The notes beneath the pieces are model-generated. The model was not told the DNA's origin and ran no database searches. It was given only the letters and a program-made list of their open reading frames with translations. Of a stretch of 64,000 nt of DNA, positions 25,901 to 32,043 are shown one piece after another. Each line of letters begins with the position of its first letter. The stretch's first letter is position 1. The stretch covers positions 1 to 64,000 of the forward strand of contig JAUCBJ010008715.1 of NCBI GenBank assembly GCA_032718475.1, given 5' to 3'. The stretch is from Nemertoderma westbladi (lineage: Eukaryota; Xenacoelomorpha; Nemertodermatida; Nemertodermatidae). A program made the position numbers and the translations under genes.

Positions 25901-28900
25901 GCGACTGTTATATGTCGGGTCGGAGCACGGTAAACTCCTAGCGATTCGGGATCTGTTGCACTCCGGCCCCCCACTCCCGATACTCGCCTTCGTCCAAAGC
26001 AAAGAGAGAGCGGAGCAGTTGTTCGATGAGTTACAGTTCGAGGGGGTTCCGGTAGACTACCTACACTCCGACAGGGAGGAGACTCACAGATACCGGGCAC
26101 TCCAACGGTTCCGATTGGGTAAAGTTTGGTTGCTAATAGCAACCGAGTTGATGGGTCGGGGGATCGATTTCAAGGGGGTCGGATTGGTCATCAACTACGA
26201 CTTCCCGACTTCAGCAAATAGTTACATACACAGGCAAGTTGGTGGAGTGAGTAATCACCAATATAGTGGTGGAGAGAGTATACAGTGGAGTGAGTATACA
26301 ACCAAGTGGTGGAGTAAGTTAACACCAAGTGGTGGAGTAAGTTAACACCAAGTGGTGGAGTAAGTTAACACCAAGTGGTGGAGTAAGTTAACACCAAGTG
26401 GTGGAGTAAGTTAACACCAAGTGGTGGAGTAAGTTAACACTAAGTGATGGAGTAAGTTAACACCAAGTGGTGGAGTACGTTAACACCAAGTGGTGGAGTA
26501 AGTTAACACCAAGTGGTGGAGTAAGTTAACACCAAGTGGTGGAGTAAGTTAACACCAAGTGGTGGAGTAAGTTAACACCAAGTGGTGGAGTAAGTTAACA
26601 CCAAGTGGTGGAGTAAGTTAACACCAAGTGATGGAGTAAGTTAACACCAAGTGATGGAGTAAGTTAACACCAAGTGGTGGAGTAAGTTAACACCAAGTGG
26701 TGGAGTAAGTTAACACCAAGTGATGGAGTAAGATAACACCAAGTGATGGAGTAAGATAACACCAAGTGATGGAGTAAGTTAGCACCAAGTGATGGAGTAA
26801 GTTAACACCAAGTGGTGGAGTAAGTTAACACCAAGTGATGGAGTAAGTTAAAACCAAGTGATGGAGTAAGTTAACACCAAGTGGTGGAGTAAGTTAACAC
26901 CAAGAGGTGGAGTAAGTTAACACCAAGAGGTGGAGTAAGTTAACACCAAGTGGTGGAGTAAGTTAACACCAAGTGATGGAGTAAGTTAACACCAAGTGAT
27001 AGAGTAAGTAAACACCAAGAGATGGAGTAAGTTAACACCAAGTGATGGAGTAAGTTAACACCAAGTGGTGGAGTAAGTTAACACCAAGTGATGGAGTAAG
27101 TTAACACCAAGTGGTGGAGTAAGTTAACACCAGGTGATTGAGTAAGTTAACACCAAGTGGTGGAGTAAGTTAACACCAAGTGGTGGAGTAAGTTAACACC
27201 AAGTGGTGGAGTAAGTTAACACCAAGTGGTGGAGTAAGTTAACACCAAGTGGTGGAGTAAGTTAACACCAAGTGATGGAGTAAGTTAACACCAAGTGGTG
27301 GAGTAAGTTAACACCAAGTGGTGGAGTAAGTTAACACCAAGTGATGGAGTAAGTTAACACCAAGAGGTGGAGTAAGTTAACACCAAGTGGTGGAGTAAGT
27401 TAACACCAAGTGGTGGAGTAAGTTAACACCAAGTGGTGGAGTAAGTTAACACCAAGTGGTGGAGTAAGTTAACACCAAGTGATGGAGTAAGTTAACACCA
27501 AGAGGTGGAGTAAGTTAACACCAAGTGGTGGAGTAAGTTAACACCAAGTGGTGGAGTAAGTTAACACCAAGTGGTGGAGTAAGTTAACACCAAGTGGTGG
27601 AGTAAGTTAACACCAAGTGATGGAGTATGTTAACACCAAGTGGTGGAGTAAGTTAACACCAAATGGTGGAGTAAGTTAACACCAAGTGATGGAGTAAGTT
27701 AACACCAAGTGGTGGAGTAAGTTAACACCAAGAGGTGGAGTAAGTTAACACCAAGTGGTCGAGTAAGTTAACACCAAGTGATTGAGTAAGTTAACACCAA
27801 GTGATGGAGTAAGTTAACACCAATGTTAACACCATCCGTGCTATTCGTATTTCGTGATTTATTTCCGGATATTTTTTTATAGGTATATTTTTTCATATTC
27901 TTATAAATTCGAATTATCGTCTAGGTATGACTTGTCTGGCTTGGTAAGGGGGGGGGGGGGTGGTAGTTTACACCAAGAAACAAAGTGATGAAGTTTAAGA
28001 GATAGATATTAACATTTTATTTATTTATTGTTTTGGTTAGAAATAATCACTATAATATCAGGAAAAATACTAATAATTGTCTGGGTTCTAATTTTTCTGT
28101 GTGCGATTTGTCGTGGTTTAATTTCGCGGGAATTTATTAGACTACGTTTCTAAACTACCATATTTTTCTGTTCTAGAATCGGTCGAACTGGGAGAGCTCA
28201 GAGTACCGGACAGGCAGTCACGTTCTTTACCCAATCGGATAGACTATTACTAAAGAAGTTAGTTGATATATTTATTTCACGATAGTTGACATAAGTGACA
28301 CCTACAACTGTATTACCGTGGTTTGTGCGTGTCTCTTTCAATCGGATAGACTATTACTAAAGAAGTTAGTTGATATATTTATTTCACGATGGTTGACATA
28401 AGTGACACCTACAACTGTATTGCCGTGGTTTGTGCGTGTCTCTTTCAATGTGTTCATACTAGGTATGACGAAGGCTCACTCAGAAAATTGGGAGTAAGGA
28501 TGGCATTTGTGCAATGTAAATATTAAAAGTGCAGTATTTATCGCACGTTCTAGAAAAAATCTATGTTGTTATAGCAACATATGGTAGACAACACGACTAC
28601 ACTACTTATGCTTTTTGTGATGTAAGTATATATCTCTGTTACATATTTACAGGCTGCTTGTAGGCCTACGGTACACAAGAGTAGTGTTGGCTGTCAAAGG
28701 TCTGCGGTTGAATTGTCACTGTTGACGGAGTTTGGCGTGATGTTATGAAAATAACGTAATAAGTATATAGGCAAACATCGTGTTCTTAATACAGCGTTGA
28801 CATAATTAATATAAATAGGGTTAGAGTGTTAATTAGAGTATTTAAGTGGGAAATTTGATACCCTTGTATCCGGTGTGAGGCACGCATCTGTCCGTGAATC

Positions 28901-30785
28901 CTGCAGTCATGCCATCCTTGCAATAGTAATAGGTTGGTCCTTTATATCCCCATCCTCATGGTATTTCACTTTATTGTCATTGTTCCTTTTTAGGAGAGAA
29001 ATTTGGTGCTTAAACAACCCTTTAGTTATTATAGCTTTGGCTATAATAACCGGGTTATCATTGGCAAACATCAGGGTTGGCTTTGGCTAATAGACGGGGT
29101 TGGCAGGTTGCGTTGGCTAATAACCGGGTTATCATTGGCAAACATCAGGGTTGGCTTTGGCTAATAGACGGGGTTGGCAGGTTGCGTTGGCTAATAACCG
29201 GGTTATCATTGGCAAACATCAGCCGGTTGGCTTTGGCTAATAGACGGGGTTGGCAGGTTGCGTTGGCTAATAACCGGGTTATCATTGGCAAACATCAGGG
29301 TTGGCTTTGGCTAATAGACGGGGTTGGCAGGTTGCGTTGGCTAATAACCGGGTTATCATTGGCAAACATCAGCCGGTTGGCTTTGGCTAATAGACGGGGT
29401 TGGCAGGTTGCGTTGGCTAATAACCGGGTTATCATTGGCAAACATCAGGGTTGGCTTTGGCTAATAGACGGGGTTGGCAGGTTGCGTTGGCTAATAACCG
29501 GGTTATCATTGGCAAACATCAGCCGGTTGGCTTTGGCTAATAGACGGGGTTGGCAGGTTGCGTTGGCTAATAACCGGGTTATCATTGGCAAACATCAGGG
29601 TTGGCTTTGGCTAATAGACGGGGTTGGCAGGTTGCGTTGGCTAATAACCGGGTTATCATTGGCAAACATCAGCCGGTTGGCTTTGGCTAATAGACGGGGT
29701 TGGCAGGTTGCGTTGGCTAATAACCGGGTTATCATTGGCAAACATCAGGGTTGGCTTTGGCTAATAGACGGGGTTGGCAGGTTGCGTTGGCTAATAACCG
29801 GGTTATCATTGGCAAACATCAGCCGGTTGGCTTTGGCTAATAGACGGGGTTGGCAGGTTGCGTTGGCTAATAACCGGGTTATCATTGGCAAACATCAGGG
29901 TTGGCTTTGGCTAATAGACGGGGTTGGCAGGTTGCGTTGGCTAATAACCGGGTTATCATTGGCAAACATCAGCCGGTTGGCTTTGGCTAATAGACGGGGT
30001 TGGCAGGTTGCGTTGGCTAATAACCGGGTTATCATTGGCAAACATCAGCCGGTTGGCTTTGGCTAATAGACGGGGTTGGCAGGTTGCGTTGGCTAATAAC
30101 CGGATTACCTTCGTTAAATGACCGGGTTAGCTCTGCCAATTACCTGGGTTAGCTTTGGCTAATAACCAGTTTGCCTATCAAAGGATTTGCAAAAATCATT
30201 TGTGGCTTTGGCAAGTAACCGGGTTGGCATTGGCAAAAATAATCGGTGGGTTTGGCAACGAACAGGGTTAGCTTTGTTAAAAAAACTGGGCTAGCTTGGG
30301 CGAATAAAAGTGTTAACTTTGGCAAATTAACGGATTAGCTTTGGTAAATGACAGGGGTTGCTTTGGCTAATAATAACCTGGCTGGCTCTTCTTTATTTCT
30401 CTGCTTATTTCCCTATATTTACTTTTCAAACAGTATCGTGAATGTTATGAGGGAAACAGGATGCCAAGTTCCCGATTGGATGCTCCAAATTAAACGGGCG
30501 CCAAATAAAGTTCGCAAAGCATTCAAAGTATCCCAGGTGAAACGGGACGCCATCAGTACACTACCTAACGACGAGAAAGCAACCAATCACAGGAGAGCTA
30601 AGTGGAAGTTCGTCAACAAGAGAAAGAATCTGAGTTCTAGAGAAGGCAATAGTAACTGTAATAACTTCAAGATTATTAGTCGGAAACAGATCAGAAAACT
30701 TAAATATACTAGGAAACATAAAAAAACCAATAATCCCAATGTGAAACGGTTAGCCTCTACTAATATTAAAACAAGTAGTAAATAG
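4778..30785 (+). CDS. DDX52: ATP-dependent RNA helicase DDX52 (Rok1 type), nine exons
   Basis: DEAD-box RNA helicase of the DDX52/Rok1 family, which acts in the nucleolus in 18S rRNA processing and small-subunit assembly. CDS exons: 4778-4936, 5194-5381, 6776-6978, 8734-8881, 18127-18300, 25011-25208, 25874-26233, 28177-28257, 30434-30785; total 1,863 nt, 620 aa plus stop, close to the roughly 600 aa of vertebrate DDX52. All junction phases agree. Motifs in order: [16 protein letters not shown] block, Q motif PTPVQMQ, motif I APTGSGKT (split by intron 3), Ia APTKEL, Ib TPKRL, motif II DESD (the family form of DEAD), motif [34 protein letters not shown] (split by intron 7), then the basic C-tail. 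The start is ATG 4778 because [14 protein letters not shown] matches the family N-terminus; an upstream in-frame ATG at 4712 adds sequence with no family likeness. Intron 7 uses a GC donor. The large introns 4-8 are filled with mobile and tandem repeats. The gene appears intact. Confidence 0.95.
5194..5381 (+). CDS. DDX52: DDX52 exon 2 (basic linker)
   Basis: Follows the acceptor ttgcag and ends phase 2 before gtgagc. It encodes a Lys/Arg-rich linker ([16 protein letters not shown]) that ends in NNIR and joins the next exon's NTNKI, matching the family's RNKHKI region. Confidence 0.88.
5905..6755. mobile_element. Foldback MITE with about 300-bp inverted arms (DDX52 intron 2)
   Basis: The left arm (about 5905-6180, starting at gggttggtgcgcgaaaaaat) reappears as its reverse complement at about 6440-6735 (ending ctcaccaaccccattg). 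Shared internal landmarks are cgattgtttctagcccaa, ccccgccactcg, ggcttccc and gtaacgtcaaaa-type blocks. Arms are roughly 85-90% alike by eye, and a unique spacer lies between. No ORF is present, so it is a nonautonomous foldback element. Its right end lies within about 20 bp of the acceptor of exon 3, so the branch point and polypyrimidine tract of intron 2 may be supplied by the element. Confidence 0.85.
6776..6978 (+). CDS. DDX52: DDX52 exon 3 (Q motif, start of motif I)
   Basis: Acceptor tttacag, donor gtaagt, phase 2 in and phase 1 out. It carries the DLPDP signature of the subfamily, the isolated upstream Phe region (TSFADL), the adenine-reading Q motif (PTPVQMQ) and the first half of the Walker A motif (APTG). 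Confidence 0.96.
7341..8546 (+). mobile_element. Penelope-like element remnant, two copies in inverted orientation (DDX52 intron 3)
   Basis: The outer arms (about 7341-7722 and 8160-8546) are reverse complements: taaagagttaattgtatttt at the left edge mirrors aaaatacaattaactcttta at the right. Both arms encode the C-terminus of the same protein, so two element 3' ends face away from each other around a central region. Inverted and partial tandem copies are typical of Penelope-like elements. The element lies wholly within intron 3 and does not touch the exons. Confidence 0.8.
7685..8275 (+). pseudogene. GIY-YIG endonuclease domain of a Penelope-like element (fragment)
   Basis: A 196-residue open frame carries [18 protein letters not shown], the C-x2-C plus YxG signature of the GIY-YIG nuclease found at the C-terminus of Penelope-like retroelement proteins, then an Arg/Glu-containing helix ([12 protein letters not shown]) and a conserved His block ([10 protein letters not shown]). 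The reverse transcriptase that should precede it is absent here, so this is the C-terminal part only. The first 15 or so residues overlap the inverted arm and are likely not original. Confidence 0.85.
8734..8881 (+). CDS. DDX52: DDX52 exon 4 (motifs I and Ia)
   Basis: Begins after gccgtag and completes Walker A as GSGKT. It contains motif Ia in the phrase [15 protein letters not shown]. The donor is gtaagt at 8882, phase 2. The exon includes a short lineage-specific insert ([11 protein letters not shown]) between the motifs. Confidence 0.95.
9588..9712. repeat. 17-bp minisatellite, about 7 units
   Basis: Perfect units of attcttagcccgcgagt in tandem. The array sits inside the dead LINE RT frame, so it arose after that insertion. 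The near-zero divergence indicates a young expansion. Confidence 0.93.
9786..10663. mobile_element. hAT-type MITE, 878 bp, with 8-bp target-site duplication
   Basis: The ends are inverted repeats, caggtacaggatacgatacg on the left and its near reverse complement ending tatcctgtccctg on the right. The flanks carry an 8-bp direct repeat, gaatctat, at 9778-9785 and 10664-10671. An 8-bp duplication and a CAGG-starting terminus are characteristic of the hAT superfamily. Removing the element restores continuity of the interrupted LINE RT frame, confirming the boundaries. No transposase ORF is present. Internal subterminal tracts of gatacgatac repeats may serve as transposase binding sites. Confidence 0.88.
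11280..12690. repeat. 53-bp minisatellite, left arm (about 25 units)
   Basis: Unit: aagttttattggatccggaa followed by tggagtgtaaaacacggatt and tacgttaattacc. Units differ at a few positions (ttacg/ttttcg, attacc/attatc). Small open frames here are by-products of the repeat. More degenerate units continue outward to about 10960. Confidence 0.95.
12839..12876. repeat. 38-bp target-site duplication, left copy
   Basis: The 38 bp starting atgtttgcgtagtaagttca are repeated exactly at 16630-16667. They bracket the RTE LINE and define its insertion boundaries. Confidence 0.95.
12877..16629 (+). mobile_element. Full-length RTE-type LINE, 3,753 bp
   Basis: Bounded by a perfect 38-bp target-site duplication. 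It has a 398-bp 5' region, a single 1,105-codon ORF and a very short 3' tail (aaaatgcagctgcaatgcag, then ccgatcctagtagt) without a poly(A) run, which is usual for RTE-clade LINEs. An almost identical truncated copy occurs at 2848-3458, and degraded copies of the same family occur at about 31520-31690 and 44655-44790. The intact ORF and exact duplication indicate a recent insertion that may still be competent. Confidence 0.95.
13275..16592 (+). CDS. RTE-type LINE endonuclease/reverse transcriptase
   Basis: Single 1,105-residue protein, uninterrupted. Order: a Pro-rich N-terminal region of about 110 residues; an apurinic-type endonuclease/exonuclease/phosphatase domain (about 120-380) with [16 protein letters not shown] and [10 protein letters not shown]; a linker; then a reverse transcriptase (about 590-900) with [38 protein letters not shown]-type block [12 protein letters not shown] and the catalytic FADD in place of YADD. 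The C-terminal segment has a conserved region around [12 protein letters not shown]. The protein nicks target DNA and primes reverse transcription at the nick. Proteins of this type are often mislabelled craniofacial development protein 2-like because the BCNT gene captured such an endonuclease. RNase H is absent, as expected. Confidence 0.95.
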   Translation: MRHPPCGMANQGVVFAPRADSAKKHPPTPTMDYISNAEVRPLEASGITGHNRPHRRQLTPDRLPVSPPTGERGANNSLSPFPDDLSGPNPGSPGRPDCDGERDSGVGGYSHVPPRPTKPLVNLRQVTRLASVNTLTLGSPMRQGELTALADKLSLSAVGVQEHRMQTGQTDEVLIKDMGGGWRLALASADDSGNGGIGLLMNPTAHAALDKIDQISNRIIRCHFSCSGRLAKKFPKVVLIVCYSPTSVAPVEEVENFYHNLQAATDGVDQHAFLTFLGDFNASLHQSPTSPWVYSNSVNRNSVHLQDFISGNGLFSAGTQFKKRTGKLWTHSGPSGHKSQIDHILFRRKYRSSIQDCNAFTLRPFSSDHRLIVAKVRLSLRASRTMKSALPRHDWSSLLQQPSVRSSFTLQLSNRYEALASEAADHCEGYTAFTEAVKLAAAETVPVYPRNRKRAPWTDNKIQKCRNDLHKAQKESRLKQTTAAKNAVKAASRSLNRQYSANLQELINQQVDAINDADDSRQSSQAWKSINLLTGRKSQPTTKVKAESPADRLNGWKAHFEKLLNNDRVLPDNFIEVKVSESVLPDIPIGDISFAEVKAAAKSIKTNRASGVDGVPPEVFKIPECLKLIYPIIVDMYRTTRVPQEMKTNKLVPVPKKGNLTLYGSFRGISLISIAAKLYNRILLNRIRDPIERLLRGNQNGFRKGRGTMEPILALRRIIEELSKKKDRHLAVIFVDFFKAFDSVSRSRMFSILSLYGIPDEIIAAIRSVYDGSTTFVSTVDGDTEPFEVLWGVLQGDTLAPFLFIIVVDYVLRMSLDHYNDDGVMITPPTGSRSRGNPAKYLTDLDFADDLGVLSESLEGAQRLLSSLEHAASSVGLFINSRKTKILTVNFESPQQVSDRMSISSKDGMLEHVDDFCYLGSWIRKSGEDLRIRKGKAWAALNRLSRIWKSPRINRKLKVRLFRAAVVPVLLYGSPCWALTAEDTKSLDGTFTRMLRRVHCVKYNAHISNQTLYNIGGVSLVPPSLTLEQNRLRFAGHCFRREDQPVHNLVLWQPHGVNKHGGQPMTFLRRILKDTGLKDADDLANVMGDRELWRCNFVDKPAQHS
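16630..16667. repeat. 38-bp target-site duplication, right copy
   Basis: Exact match of 12839-12876; immediately follows the LINE 3' tail. Confidence 0.95.
17225..17815. repeat. 53-bp minisatellite, right arm (inverted)
   Basis: About 7-8 good units of the reverse complement of the left-arm unit (ttttacactccattccggat), followed by degenerate outer units rich in atccggatccg. It forms the right arm of the foldback element. A short t-rich tandem stretch (gtccctcattaa) lies just inside at 17070-17220. Confidence 0.93.
18127..18300 (+). CDS. DDX52: DDX52 exon 5 (motif Ib region)
   Basis: Acceptor ttacag, donor gtgagt, phase 2 in and out. It encodes [13 protein letters not shown] then [14 protein letters not shown], where TPKRL is motif Ib. 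This aligns with the family stretch between motif Ia and the DESD box. It lies 9.2 kb downstream of exon 4 because of the transposons in intron 4. Confidence 0.92.
18335..18620. repeat. Short inverted-repeat element (MITE-like)
   Basis: tgtgaagaataccaggattt occurs twice near 18352-18391, and its reverse complement, aaacctggtattcttcacat, occurs at about 18567. The spacer is AT-rich. This would fit a small MITE near the start of DDX52 intron 5; a target-site duplication was not resolved. Confidence 0.6.
18655..18910. repeat. Degenerate 55-65 bp tandem repeat
   Basis: About five diverged copies of gatattattggtcgttttaa with aattatttcg-type spacers, drifting in length. There is no coding potential. 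Confidence 0.6.
19136..19228 (+). tRNA. tRNA-like sequence (Leu/Ser type), probably a SINE head or pseudogene
   Basis: The 93-nt segment starts gtcaggg and ends ctactgac, giving a partial acceptor stem. It has an A-box-like tggctgaactggttagcgc and a canonical B box, gggttcaacccc. The length and the extended region before the T arm recall a type II tRNA, but the D, anticodon and variable arms do not fold cleanly by eye, so a functional tRNA is doubtful. Confidence 0.4.
19944..20360 (-). CDS. RPS17: 40S ribosomal protein S17 (eS17), intronless, nested antisense in DDX52 intron 5
   Basis: The 138-residue protein matches eS17 strongly from its start ([20 protein letters not shown]) through [20 protein letters not shown] and [19 protein letters not shown] to [20 protein letters not shown]. 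eS17 is a small-subunit protein near the beak and head of the 40S ribosome. The last 35 or so residues (from [11 protein letters not shown] to [11 protein letters not shown]) differ from the usual family C-terminus, keeping only a QVT-like piece. An AATAAA on the same strand lies at 19851-19846, about 93 nt past the stop. No poly(A) tract or flanking duplication marks it as a fresh retrocopy. The coding region has no intron; many animal RPS17 genes are split just after the start codon, so a 5' UTR intron remains possible. It is transcribed opposite to DDX52. Confidence 0.92.
   Translation of the reverse strand: MGRVRTKTVKKAAKVIIEKYYTKLTLDFHTNKRICEEIAIIPTKKLRNQIAGFVTHQMGRIQKGPVRGISIKLQEDERERRDNYVPSVSVLEQEAIEVDRDTEAMVKAICDHVPFPMQVTDIAQQIQGGGQQRGGFRN
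20989..21075. repeat. Dispersed repeat, copy 1
   Basis: Sequence around gagaatttaacattgaggcg and ggatattaattcgccaagg recurs at 21917-22010 in direct orientation with about 90% identity by eye. Both copies end in C-rich tracts after ggttttgcgtcca. Confidence 0.75.
21180..21320. other. Short degenerate tandem motif in DDX52 intron 5
   Basis: The phrases gtgctcatatt, tgtaaccaggg and attcgtgac alternate several times as a degenerate repeat of roughly 30-60 bp. The rest of 20380-22900 holds no gene that I can support. Confidence 0.4.
21917..22010. repeat. Dispersed repeat, copy 2
   Basis: Direct repeat of 20989-21075 with a small insertion (acagattg). It is preceded by text (aaaataaaactgtaacctg) also found near 44570-44610, so it appears to be part of a multicopy element. 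Confidence 0.7.
22911..23186 (-). pseudogene. LINE C-terminal fragment (CR1/Jockey-like)
   Basis: A 91-residue frame carries the post-RT tail typical of CR1/Jockey-group LINEs: [20 protein letters not shown], then [16 protein letters not shown] and [15 protein letters not shown]. In the family this reads as FF..R..RGHS..L, then R..FF..R.V..WN.LP..VV.A. The catalytic RT domain is not adjacent, so this is a 5'-truncated or eroded remnant within DDX52 intron 5, antisense to the host gene. Confidence 0.8.
24014..24160. repeat. Imperfect 147-bp palindrome
   Basis: tacatcattgtgtgcaaagt at the left is mirrored by tttgcaagcaatgatgta at the right, with gtttatttatgta and tacataaataaac near the centre. 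It would form a long hairpin. A related cactttgcagc motif occurs at 24655-24710 and near 37530, so it may be a foldback-type MITE family. Confidence 0.75.
24155..24757. mobile_element. Possible MITE with terminal inverted repeats
   Basis: attttgttacattatgtcaa at 24160 is the reverse complement of ttgacataatgtaacaaaat at about 24732, and agcgtt and aacgct sit inside each arm. About 600 bp separate the outer ends. No transposase is visible; an enclosed frame at 24260-24595 has no recognised domain. Confidence 0.55.
24936..25023 (+). repeat. 44-bp duplication of the exon 6 acceptor site
   Basis: The branch-point, pyrimidine tract and acceptor (cctgttattattgactatttcag) together with the first bases of exon 6 (tgttgaat) occur twice, 44 bp apart. 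The downstream copy (acceptor at 25010) is in the correct frame; using the upstream copy (acceptor at 24966) would meet TAG after three codons. Confidence 0.92.
25011..25208 (+). CDS. DDX52: DDX52 exon 6 (motifs II and III)
   Basis: Encodes [16 protein letters not shown] (motif II, DESD) and [16 protein letters not shown] (motif III, SAT), ending DPISVTVGR. The donor gttggc at 25209 is phase 2 and joins AAC AGC of exon 7 to give GRRNSA, as in the family. The last 28 nt of the exon form the first part of the first unit of the adjoining 45-bp repeat. Confidence 0.95.
25181..25630 (+). repeat. 45-bp tandem repeat, 10 units, made of the exon 6 / intron 6 junction
   Basis: Each unit is accctatatcggttactgtg, then gggcgcag (exon 6 end), then gttggcttcgtaaatta (intron start). 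Ten copies run from 25181 to 25630; only the last shows an obvious substitution (ggctggct). Every unit carries the same donor, AG|gttggc. Reading through the first donor reaches a TAA 13 nt into the intron, so only the first copy gives a full-length protein unless skipped segments are removed. Confidence 0.97.
25874..26233 (+). CDS. DDX52: DDX52 exon 7 (second RecA domain, motifs IV and V)
   Basis: The 120-codon exon encodes [37 protein letters not shown] (motif IV), [36 protein letters not shown] (motif V) and [14 protein letters not shown]. The acceptor is ccttag. The donor is gcaagt, a GC-AG intron: phase 2 joining to A ATC gives the required HRIGRTGRA (motif VI), and no GT donor gives that join. 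Confidence 0.96.
26234..27830 (+). repeat. 23-bp minisatellite, about 65 units, starting at the exon 7 donor
   Basis: Consensus unit aagtggtggagtaagttaac followed by acc. The first, diverged units begin 2 nt into intron 7 (aagttggtggagtgagtaat). Common variants are gatgg for ggtgg and agagg. Nearly every unit carries GTAAGT, the ideal 5' splice-site hexamer, preceded by gga. Confidence 0.97.
27948..27960. repeat. Poly-G tract, 13 nt
   Basis: Homopolymer within the remainder of intron 7; no other feature was seen at 27840-28170. Confidence 0.85.
28177..28257 (+). CDS. DDX52: DDX52 exon 8 (motif VI)
   Basis: Completes HRIGRTGRA (motif VI, arginine fingers) and continues [20 protein letters not shown]. 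The donor is gttagt, phase 2, joining to T ATC of exon 9 to give LLLKNIVNVM, as in the family's LLRSVANVI. Confidence 0.94.
28232..28445 (+). repeat. 107-bp tandem duplication of the exon 8 / intron 8 junction
   Basis: The last 26 nt of exon 8 (caatcggatagactattact and aaagaa), the donor gttagt and 75 nt of intron are repeated at 28339 with only two visible substitutions. The second copy carries a complete decoy donor. Confidence 0.95.
29040..30095 (+). repeat. Higher-order tandem repeat, about 150-bp period, 7 copies
   Basis: Two subunits of about 74 and 76 bp alternate, differing by aacatcagggttggctttgg versus aacatcagccggttggcttt. The higher-order unit recurs about every 150 bp (agccggttgg at 29221, 29371, 29521, 29671, 29821, 29971) with almost no divergence. 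Diverged single units (gggttagctttggctaataa) trail to about 30380. The long open frame across the array is a consequence of the repeat, not a gene. It lies inside intron 8 of DDX52. Confidence 0.95.
30434..30785 (+). CDS. DDX52: DDX52 exon 9 (C-terminus and stop)
   Basis: Acceptor aaacag. Encodes [18 protein letters not shown], the family's conserved post-helicase segment, and [14 protein letters not shown], then a Lys/Arg/Asn-rich tail typical of nucleolar proteins. Stop TAG at 30783-30785. Confidence 0.95.
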
Positions 30786-30893
30786 CTGAGGTACAGACAC
30801 TGTTTATTGGTTAGACATTGTACATTGTAGGCTATAAATACTCCCAGTTGCCAGCCTCCCACTCTTAGTTTATTGGTAATATGTGATATGATA

Positions 30894-30899
30894 AATAAA
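30894..30899 (+). terminator. DDX52 polyadenylation signal AATAAA
   Basis: Canonical hexamer 109 nt after the DDX52 stop codon. Confidence 0.7.
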
Positions 30900-30996
30900 T
30901 GTAAGTTATAATATACAGCGAATAATATATAAGTACTTATAATTGCATAGCATTTATTTACCTCTGATGGGTACCACTTAACCCTATTATTAGCAC

Positions 30997-31020
30997 GGGG
31001 GGGGGGGGGGGGGGGGGGGG
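30997..31020. repeat. Poly-G tract, 24 nt
   Basis: Preceded by tagcac and followed by cgaatcgg. A matching gcacgggg/cgcacggggtgc context flanks the poly-C tract at 48308, suggesting related elements. Confidence 0.85.
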
Positions 31021-31519
31021 CGAATCGGCCCCCCTAGTATAAAATTGCTGTAAAACTATGTACAACAACATTATGTATCTGCCTAATTGTGTTTGAGAAT
31101 TAGCCAAATTTAATAGCGAATCTTTTGCAAAAAACGGCGTCGCAGTTGGATTTCTACATGTTAGTCTCCTGGATTGGTGTAGTTTTAAGATCAATTTGAC
31201 AAAAAAGTTGTAATTTGGAAAGTCTAATTATTGGTCTGTTCCTGCCAACCGAACCACAACTGTCCAAAGGTCTAACTAGGTACACCTGACGACATAATAT
31301 TTAAATAGTAATAATTTTATACAGAAATCAAAGTACAAAACTAGCAATACACAGTTAGCCTGTACCTAATGCACTAAAATTCCATTTCAAAATTTGACAT
31401 TTTAATTCGTCTTTGGGCACTTTTGTGGGTTTTCTAAACAATATTGAGATTTTCTAAGCTTTTTCTAACCATTTCGAAACTATTTACGGTGAACATGTTA
31501 AAAAAAATACTGTGGCCAG

Positions 31520-31690
31520 GCCAGTGCCACTCTGCAGTTGGAGTTGATCTTGAACGCCCAATCCGCCAAGGCACAGCAACTTTGGTGCAACTGCAGTAGT
31601 TCGCCTTGTCGCATTGGGGATCCGAGTGTTTGTGTTAACTGAGTCTAGTTTGGGCCTCAAGTTCACCAATGGCTGGTTCTTTGTCTGCAA
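31520..31690 (-). pseudogene. RTE LINE endonuclease fragment (eroded)
   Basis: The minus strand reads PLVNLRPKLDSVNTNTRIPN and GGLGVQDQLQ, matching the start of the endonuclease domain of the full-length LINE ([20 protein letters not shown] and [10 protein letters not shown]). It is short, diverged and lacks catalytic residues. The surrounding 31030-32040 holds nothing else I can identify. Confidence 0.75.
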
Positions 31691-32043
31691 ATGGAAAACC
31701 AGGATACTCCACAAAGGCCTCTTTAATTATTTGTTAATAGAAAATGTTTGTTTAATAATAAAATAGCTTAAAAAAATAAAAAAAAATGTTTTATTAATTT
31801 TATATACTAGAATTTTTTTCATTTACATTAATTTTTGTTCTTTTTGTTTTTACATTATGATATTATTTTCGTTAAAAGGGCCTCTAAACTTACTGAATTA
31901 ATTTTTTTTTATTATTGTAATTTAAAAAACCATTGTCAATATCTATTTATTGATACACTATAATATAATTAATAATGAATACGTAATCAATTAATCAGAT
32001 CTAAATAATAACGCAGTTTGATCGATATAATTTATAGCTATTT

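Noticed and set aside
26234-27830. CRISPR-like appearance of regular short repeats
   Set aside because: Units are directly contiguous with no unique spacers, and the setting is a eukaryotic intron.
29077-30066. A 329-codon open frame in the 150-bp repeat
   Set aside because: It is composed wholly of repeat units within a DDX52 intron and ends with the array.
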